Source: Acidobacteriaceae bacterium (GTDB lineage: Bacteria > Acidobacteriota > Terriglobia > Terriglobales > Acidobacteriaceae). From it: a stretch of 64,000 nucleotides of DNA. Position numbers and translations under genes: made by a program. Where the stretch lies: NCBI GenBank assembly GCA_030037545.1, contig JASHRF010000053.1:22966-86965 (forward strand). Direction: 5' to 3'. Shown here in pieces: positions 58,906-64,000 of this stretch. How positions within the stretch are numbered: position 1 is the first letter of the stretch; each line of letters begins with the position of its first letter. The notes below the pieces were generated by a model, which was given only the letters and a program-made list of their open reading frames with translations, was not told where the DNA came from and did not search any database.

Positions 58906-60132
58906 ATGGGCAATTCTGTGACCAATGCAACTTCCAACCGAACCGCACGCCTCACCGGCGCGCACGCGCGTTCGCTGGCCTTCGAAGCCGGCTTCAGCGA
59001 CTCCGGCGTGGTCGCGCTCCCGCACGCCGAGGACGAGCGCGATGCGCGGCGCTTCGCGGAGTGGGTGCAAGCGGGACGCGCGGGCACGATGCGTTATCTT
59101 GAGCGCACGGCCGAAAGCGGCGAACTGGCGCGGGCACGTGTGGGTCTGCCGTTCCCGTGGGCGCGCTCGGCTGTGGTCTGCTTTGCGCGCTATGACAGCG
59201 CGCATCCACATTCGACAGCCCCAGCCGATCCGAGCACAGGCTGGATCGCGCGTTATGCCTGGTCGAGTTGTAGAGACGCAGCCGGCGCGCGCCGGCCCAG
59301 CGACTATCACAAGGTTCTCTTGAAGCGGCTGAAGGCGCTCGAAGCCCGTCTGCACGTCAAATTAGGCGAGTTCGAGGCACGCGCGTATGTCGATACCGGG
59401 CCGCTTGTCGAGCGGGCCCTGGCCACTGCAGCGGGCCTAGGCTGGACGGCCAAAAACACTTGCCTCATCCATCCCGAGTTCGGATCGTTCGGATTTCTAG
59501 CTGTCCTCCTTACATCGCTGCCGGTCCAAGAGGAAAATTCGCCTCCGGCGCCAGCCCCGGCGCATGCGCCGGCATGTCACGCGCAGCTTGTTCCCGATCG
59601 CTGCGGAAGCTGCCGGCGCTGCATCGACGCCTGCCCCACCGGTGCGCTCATTGCTCCCTACCACATGGACGCCGTGCGCTGCATCTCCTACCTGACCATC
59701 GAGCACAAGGGACCAATTGCCGAAGAGCTGATGCAAGGCATGGGCCGTCAGGTCTTCGGCTGCGACATCTGCCAGGACGTGTGCCCATGGAACGATCGCG
59801 CGCTGCGTCGCGCGCCGATCGTCGCCGACCCGGAGCTGGAACCGCGCGAGGAATTGGTGAATCCGGCGCTGGAAGCTCTGGCGGCAATGAGCGAGACGGA
59901 TTTTGAGAAGCGTTTCAATGGGTCGCCGGTGCGCCGCGCGGGGTTCAACGGCTTGCGGCGCAATATTGCTATCGCCATGGGCAACAGCGGTTTGACGCAG
60001 TTTACTGCGCGGCTTGAAGCGTGGGCCGCGGACGCCGACCAGGGCCTGCGCGCCGCGGCCCAATGGGCGTTCCGCCGGCTTGCCGAGCGCAGAGGAGGCG
60101 CAAAGGAATATCCTGAAACAAAGACATCCTGA
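58906..60132 (+). CDS. queG: Epoxyqueuosine reductase
   Basis: YVDTGPLVERALATAAGLGWTAKNTCLIHPEFGSFGFLAVLLTSL; CGSCRRCIDACPTGALIAPYHMDAVRCISYLTIEHKGPI; CDICQDVCPWN. Confidence 0.95.
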   Translation: MGNSVTNATSNRTARLTGAHARSLAFEAGFSDSGVVALPHAEDERDARRFAEWVQAGRAGTMRYLERTAESGELARARVGLPFPWARSAVVCFARYDSAHPHSTAPADPSTGWIARYAWSSCRDAAGARRPSDYHKVLLKRLKALEARLHVKLGEFEARAYVDTGPLVERALATAAGLGWTAKNTCLIHPEFGSFGFLAVLLTSLPVQEENSPPAPAPAHAPACHAQLVPDRCGSCRRCIDACPTGALIAPYHMDAVRCISYLTIEHKGPIAEELMQGMGRQVFGCDICQDVCPWNDRALRRAPIVADPELEPREELVNPALEALAAMSETDFEKRFNGSPVRRAGFNGLRRNIAIAMGNSGLTQFTARLEAWAADADQGLRAAAQWAFRRLAERRGGAKEYPETKTS

Positions 60133-60195
60133 CCTTTCCGGGCTTTTCGAGCCCATCGAGTACCCGCATTTTTCCCGCTTCGAAAGGAGAAGCTG

Positions 60196-61164
60196 TTGGT
60201 GGAGTTGACGGAATCCGCAGCCACGAGTACGCAGGTAGCGGCGACCGAGCCGCCAGCGGCAAGCGTACCCGCAAACCAGTCATTAGCCGCGGCCCCCGCG
60301 CCTTCGAAGTGGTACCTGTGGCGCGTCCAGGGCAGGCAGGTTATCGATTATCTGCTCGACAGCGAAATACACACCTACGCCTTCAGCGTAGCCGCCAACG
60401 CGATTCTGTCCTTCATTCCGTTTTGCGTGCTGCTTTACACGCTGGCGCTCTCGGTCTTTCACTCTTCGGCCATGGTTGACGTGATTAACAGCATGGTGAA
60501 CTACTTTCTGCCCTCACACACATTCCGGCCGGATTGGCTGGCAAAAAACATCGAGGCGACGGCAATCCGATCTTCCGTGGGCGGCGTTCAGGCGCTTTCT
60601 TTGGTTATGATCCTGATTGCCTGCACGGGAATTTTCCTGCCCCTCGAAGTGGCGCTGAACCAGGCATGGGGCGTGACCAGGAGCCGCAACTACCTGTGGA
60701 ACCAGATTGTGGCTTTTGGGCTGGCGATCCTGATGGTGTTGTTGGGCGTGGGTAGCATCTTCCTGAACCTGGGCGCACAGCAGATTCTTACCGTGGTCTT
60801 TTTTCATCACACCGACAACTTTGTCTTCAATACCATAAGCTACTTGTGGCTGGCTCTGTCGACGGGCGTTGCGGCCATCCTGTTCTTCTTTTCGATTTAC
60901 TGGGTTTTGCCCAATCGGCGCGTGCCCTGGCGCCCGGTGCTGCGCACCTCGATCGTTACCGGGATCGTGTGGCTGCTGGCCAGACTCGTTTTCGTGGCTG
61001 TGCTGCCGCACCTGCACCTTAGCGATCTTTATGGCCCGTTTTATGTCTCGGTGGGACTGCTGTTCTGGGCCTATGTTTCCGGACTGATCCTGTTTGCCGG
61101 CGCGCAGTTCAGCGTGCGGCTGCTGGGAGACCGTTCCACCAAAGCCAAGAGGTTGCTTTCCTGA
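60196..61164 (+). CDS. YihY/BrkB family membrane protein
   Basis: DSEIHTYAFSVAANAILSFIPFCVLLYTLAL...YGPFYVSVGLLFWAYVSGLILFAGAQFS. Confidence 0.9.
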   Translation: MVELTESAATSTQVAATEPPAASVPANQSLAAAPAPSKWYLWRVQGRQVIDYLLDSEIHTYAFSVAANAILSFIPFCVLLYTLALSVFHSSAMVDVINSMVNYFLPSHTFRPDWLAKNIEATAIRSSVGGVQALSLVMILIACTGIFLPLEVALNQAWGVTRSRNYLWNQIVAFGLAILMVLLGVGSIFLNLGAQQILTVVFFHHTDNFVFNTISYLWLALSTGVAAILFFFSIYWVLPNRRVPWRPVLRTSIVTGIVWLLARLVFVAVLPHLHLSDLYGPFYVSVGLLFWAYVSGLILFAGAQFSVRLLGDRSTKAKRLLS

Positions 61165-61221
61165 GCGCAGCGAGACGAACGATCTGCAGTTCGCCTTTCA
61201 AAAGCAAACCGGTCGGGCGCC

Positions 61222-61476
61222 TCAGCGTCGCTTCGGCGTCTTCGCCATCATCTTCCCCTGCTTCCGCTGCTCGATGCGTCCCTGCCCGCGGCGGCCGATG
61301 CCCACCACGATCAGGCCGACGAGAAACACCACCCAGCCCCACCACAGATTGGCGTTGATGCCGAAACTCCTTGCGTAGAGCTCGGGCCGGGTGCGCGTGG
61401 CCAGGCCAAACGACAGCAGGATGATTCCGGTGATGGAGAGCATTAAACCCATGGGCAGGCGCAGATCGAGATTCAT
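61222..61476 (-). CDS. Small hypothetical membrane protein
   Basis: MNLDLRLPMGLMLSITGIILLSFGLATRTRPELYARSFGINANLWWGWVVFLVGLIVVGIGRRGQ. Confidence 0.7.
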   Translation of the reverse strand: MNLDLRLPMGLMLSITGIILLSFGLATRTRPELYARSFGINANLWWGWVVFLVGLIVVGIGRRGQGRIEQRKQGKMMAKTPKRR

Positions 61477-61489
61477 GGCGCGTGACTCC

Positions 61490-63316
61490 TCATAGAAAGA
61501 TCAGGCTGACCGCTATGGCGGCGAGCAGAACGATACCGGCGAAGACCGCGGTCAAGCGAGCGCCGGAACCCTTTGCCGGACCCGCGGGCATAAGCGAGTA
61601 AACCAGGCCGGCCAGCTCCGCCTCAGGCCGCGCGCCGGTAAACAGACTCACGATGCCCGTGACGGCGAGATTTGCCAGGATGGCGCAGAGCGCCGCTCCC
61701 ACGTTCTGCTCGAGCGCGCTCGCAGGGTGATGCAGCACAGCGATCCATCCGCCGGCGATGCCGCGCACCGCACCGGCCGGCAGCGTGAGCCCGTAATGCG
61801 CCAGGGCGACCGCGAATCCGGCGATCATGCCTGCGAATGCGCCGTGGCCGGTGGCGCGTTTCCAGAACATGCCCAGCAGGAACGTGACCAGCATGGGCGC
61901 GAAGAAGACCGCAAACGCCACCGCGAGCAGATCGAGCAGACCGGGCATGTTGGGCGCGTGCAGCGCGGCGCAGGCCAATCCCGCCGAAAGAATGACGGCT
62001 GCCACGCACGTCCAGCGGGCCACGCCGAGATAGTGCTTCTCCGCTGCGCCCTTGCGAAAATACGGCTCGTACAGATCGCAGGTAAAGATGGTGTTGACGG
62101 CGGCGATGCGCGCGGCCACGCCGCCGGTGAGGCAGGCCAGCAGCGCGGTAATGGCCAGCCCGATCAACCCGGTGGGCAGGTTATAGGGCAGCAGGTTGGG
62201 CGTAGCCATGGCGTAATCGAGCAGCGGATGGCCGTGCGCATCGCGGAGGATGCTGCCGCCCATGGGATCGGCCACGGAGCTGGTGCGCGCCGGGATCGCG
62301 CCCTGGCCCTCCTCGGCTGGGCGCGGAACAACATTGATCTCGTGGTAAATCGCGCCGTTTTCGGTGCGTATCACCATGGACGTGTGCGGCGTGGGCAGGC
62401 CGATGGCAATGATGCCGGGCACGACCAGCAGAAACGGCAAAAATACTTTGACGGCCGCGGCGATGAGCGGAGCCCGGCGAGCAGCAGGAGCGTTTTCTGC
62501 GGCCATGGCCGTTTGCAGCACACTGAAATCCGTGCACCAGTAGCCGGCGGTAAGCACAATGCCGATGCCGGTGGCGATCGCGAGAGTGCTAAATCCCGGC
62601 GCGGGTGCGCCGCCTGTCGCCTGGGATGCAACGGAAGCGAAGTTGGCCTTCAATCCGCTCCAGCCGCCAACCTGCTTGAGGCCGAGCAGCACCATGGGCT
62701 GGAATCCGGCCACCAGCACAAAAAACTGCATCACCTGCGCATACATGGTTGCGCCCAGGCCGCCGAGCAGCACCACCACCAGCACGATGGCCCCGGGCAA
62801 CGCGATGGAGAGAACGAAAACGCCCTGGCTGCCGATCGTCTGCGCGTGAAAGATGACGTTGAAAATACCCAGTGCAACCAGGATGTGCGCCATCACGTAG
62901 AGCGATAGTGCCGCGTAGAGGATGGAGATGGCAAGAAACAAGACCGCGTTCAACGTGCGCGTTTTGGCGTCGAAGCGCAGGCCTAGATAGCCGGGCACGG
63001 AGCTGGCTTTTGACGTGTAGTAGACCGGCATCATGAACCATCCGGCAAAGAGCAGCGGAACCATGGAGCCGAGACCGAAGAAAGATGCGGTCGCAAAGCC
63101 GTAGCGCGCGCCGGCCGCGCCCATGCCCAGCACTTCAAGCGAGCCCAGGCTGGCGGCCACCAACGCCAGGCCGCAGAGCCACGCCGGCAAGGCGCGGCCG
63201 GCCAGCAGAAAATCGCCGCTGCCGGCGATGAACTGCCGCAGGCTGATGGCGATGCTGATCACGAAGAAGAAGTAGATCAGCACAATCATCCAGTCGATGG
63301 CGGCGAAGTTGGGCAC
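61490..63316 (-). CDS. Sodium:solute symporter family protein
   Basis: FIAGSGDFLLAGRALPAWLCGLALVAASLGSLEVLGMGAAGARYGFATASFFGLGSMVPLLFAGW; likely GTG start at 63316. Confidence 0.9.
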   Translation of the reverse strand: MPNFAAIDWMIVLIYFFFVISIAISLRQFIAGSGDFLLAGRALPAWLCGLALVAASLGSLEVLGMGAAGARYGFATASFFGLGSMVPLLFAGWFMMPVYYTSKASSVPGYLGLRFDAKTRTLNAVLFLAISILYAALSLYVMAHILVALGIFNVIFHAQTIGSQGVFVLSIALPGAIVLVVVLLGGLGATMYAQVMQFFVLVAGFQPMVLLGLKQVGGWSGLKANFASVASQATGGAPAPGFSTLAIATGIGIVLTAGYWCTDFSVLQTAMAAENAPAARRAPLIAAAVKVFLPFLLVVPGIIAIGLPTPHTSMVIRTENGAIYHEINVVPRPAEEGQGAIPARTSSVADPMGGSILRDAHGHPLLDYAMATPNLLPYNLPTGLIGLAITALLACLTGGVAARIAAVNTIFTCDLYEPYFRKGAAEKHYLGVARWTCVAAVILSAGLACAALHAPNMPGLLDLLAVAFAVFFAPMLVTFLLGMFWKRATGHGAFAGMIAGFAVALAHYGLTLPAGAVRGIAGGWIAVLHHPASALEQNVGAALCAILANLAVTGIVSLFTGARPEAELAGLVYSLMPAGPAKGSGARLTAVFAGIVLLAAIAVSLIFL

Positions 63317-63507
63317 GTGCTCTCCCTGCGGTTTCCGGTTCCAGGATCGGGTGTTCGTTTCCAGGATCAACTGTAAGGAGTTGCGCCACGTCACGTCCAG
63401 ACGCGGACATGGAGCGCGATCTGGTTGGGCGCTCCGAGCGCCCCGGAGCGATGCTGCGAAAATAGCCGCTTCCAATCTTTGCGCTCACAACACGGTATGA
63501 AAATGCT

Positions 63508-63631
63508 TAGAAGCTGTTTCATAACCCTGTTTTGAAAGGGCACGGCTTCAGCCGTGCCAATAAGTTCCCTCAAAACGTGGGCCTTTAGCCCATGAGGTAC
63601 GATTACAGACGGGTTATGAAACCACATCTAG
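63508..63631 (-). repeat. Palindromic dispersed repeat, copy R3 (inverted)
   Basis: tagaagctgtttcataaccctgttttgaaagggcacggcttcagccgtgcc...gggttatgaaaccacatcta. Confidence 0.92.
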
Positions 63632-64000
63632 GGAAGCTCTGCACAACCGGCAGTATTGGTAGTGGGCAGAAGGCTGAAATCCTGTAGAGTGCTTGACGCG
63701 GATCTGCGGGACGGTGGTTGTTGTTTTGGTCCGCAGAATGCGCTTTTGGGCACTCTGCGGACCCCCTACGCCGTGCTCGCAGCCAATCGTTTGCGGTGTT
63801 GGTAGAGGTTGACCAGCGCGAAGGCGGCCAGCAACCACTCATGGTTCTTCTTTAAGCCGCGATAGCGTACCTTCACCAAGCCGAATACACGCTTGAGAAT
63901 GCGAAACGGCCATTCCACTTTGCTGCGCACCTTGGCCTTGGTCCGGTTCTTACGCTTCTGCTCTTCGTCCACGCCCGCCTTGGTCTTCACCCGCCGAGAG
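63632..64000 (-). mobile_element. IS5-family insertion sequence, 3' end, truncated by window edge
   Basis: Transposase C-terminus at 63766-63990 (KAKVRSKVEWPFRILKRVFGLVKVRYRGLKKNHEWLLAAFALVNLYQHRKRL); gtccgcagaatgc/gcactctgcggac hairpin at 63729-63762. Confidence 0.8.

Overview
This 64 kb high-GC window looks like an acidobacterial chromosome (Terriglobia/Acidobacteriaceae-like by protein style; inference, no rRNA present). About 50 supportable genes include housekeeping loci (nrdR, isocitrate/isopropylmalate dehydrogenase, rpmI-rplT, lipA, alaS, ndk, prmC-prfA, queG), xylulokinase plus a sugar porter, a TonB-dependent receptor, two sodium:solute symporters, a Y-family polymerase and a HigBA-like TA pair. 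The main points of interest are: (1) a ~271 bp intergenic element with 28 bp terminal inverted repeats enclosing two long hairpins (9375-9645); (2) a dispersed ~125 bp palindromic repeat family with the same outer-stem-plus-two-hairpins architecture (three full copies, one variant, two remnants), one copy abutting an IS5-type element at a CTAG; (3) many intergenic arrays with exact 7- or 8-nt periodicity, often starting at a stop codon and often in inverted pairs; (4) a radical SAM protein of the Tes/membrane-spanning-lipid-synthase type; (5) a membrane-anchored GH16 domain that has lost its nucleophile, fused to a cytoplasmic regulatory-type domain; (6) two sub-60-aa membrane ORFs absent from the ORF track; and (7) a gene graveyard at 10.2-12.9 kb with MscS and ABC ATPase pseudogenes. 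No CRISPR array, rRNA or confident tRNA was seen. All calls come from reading the sequence; no database search was run.
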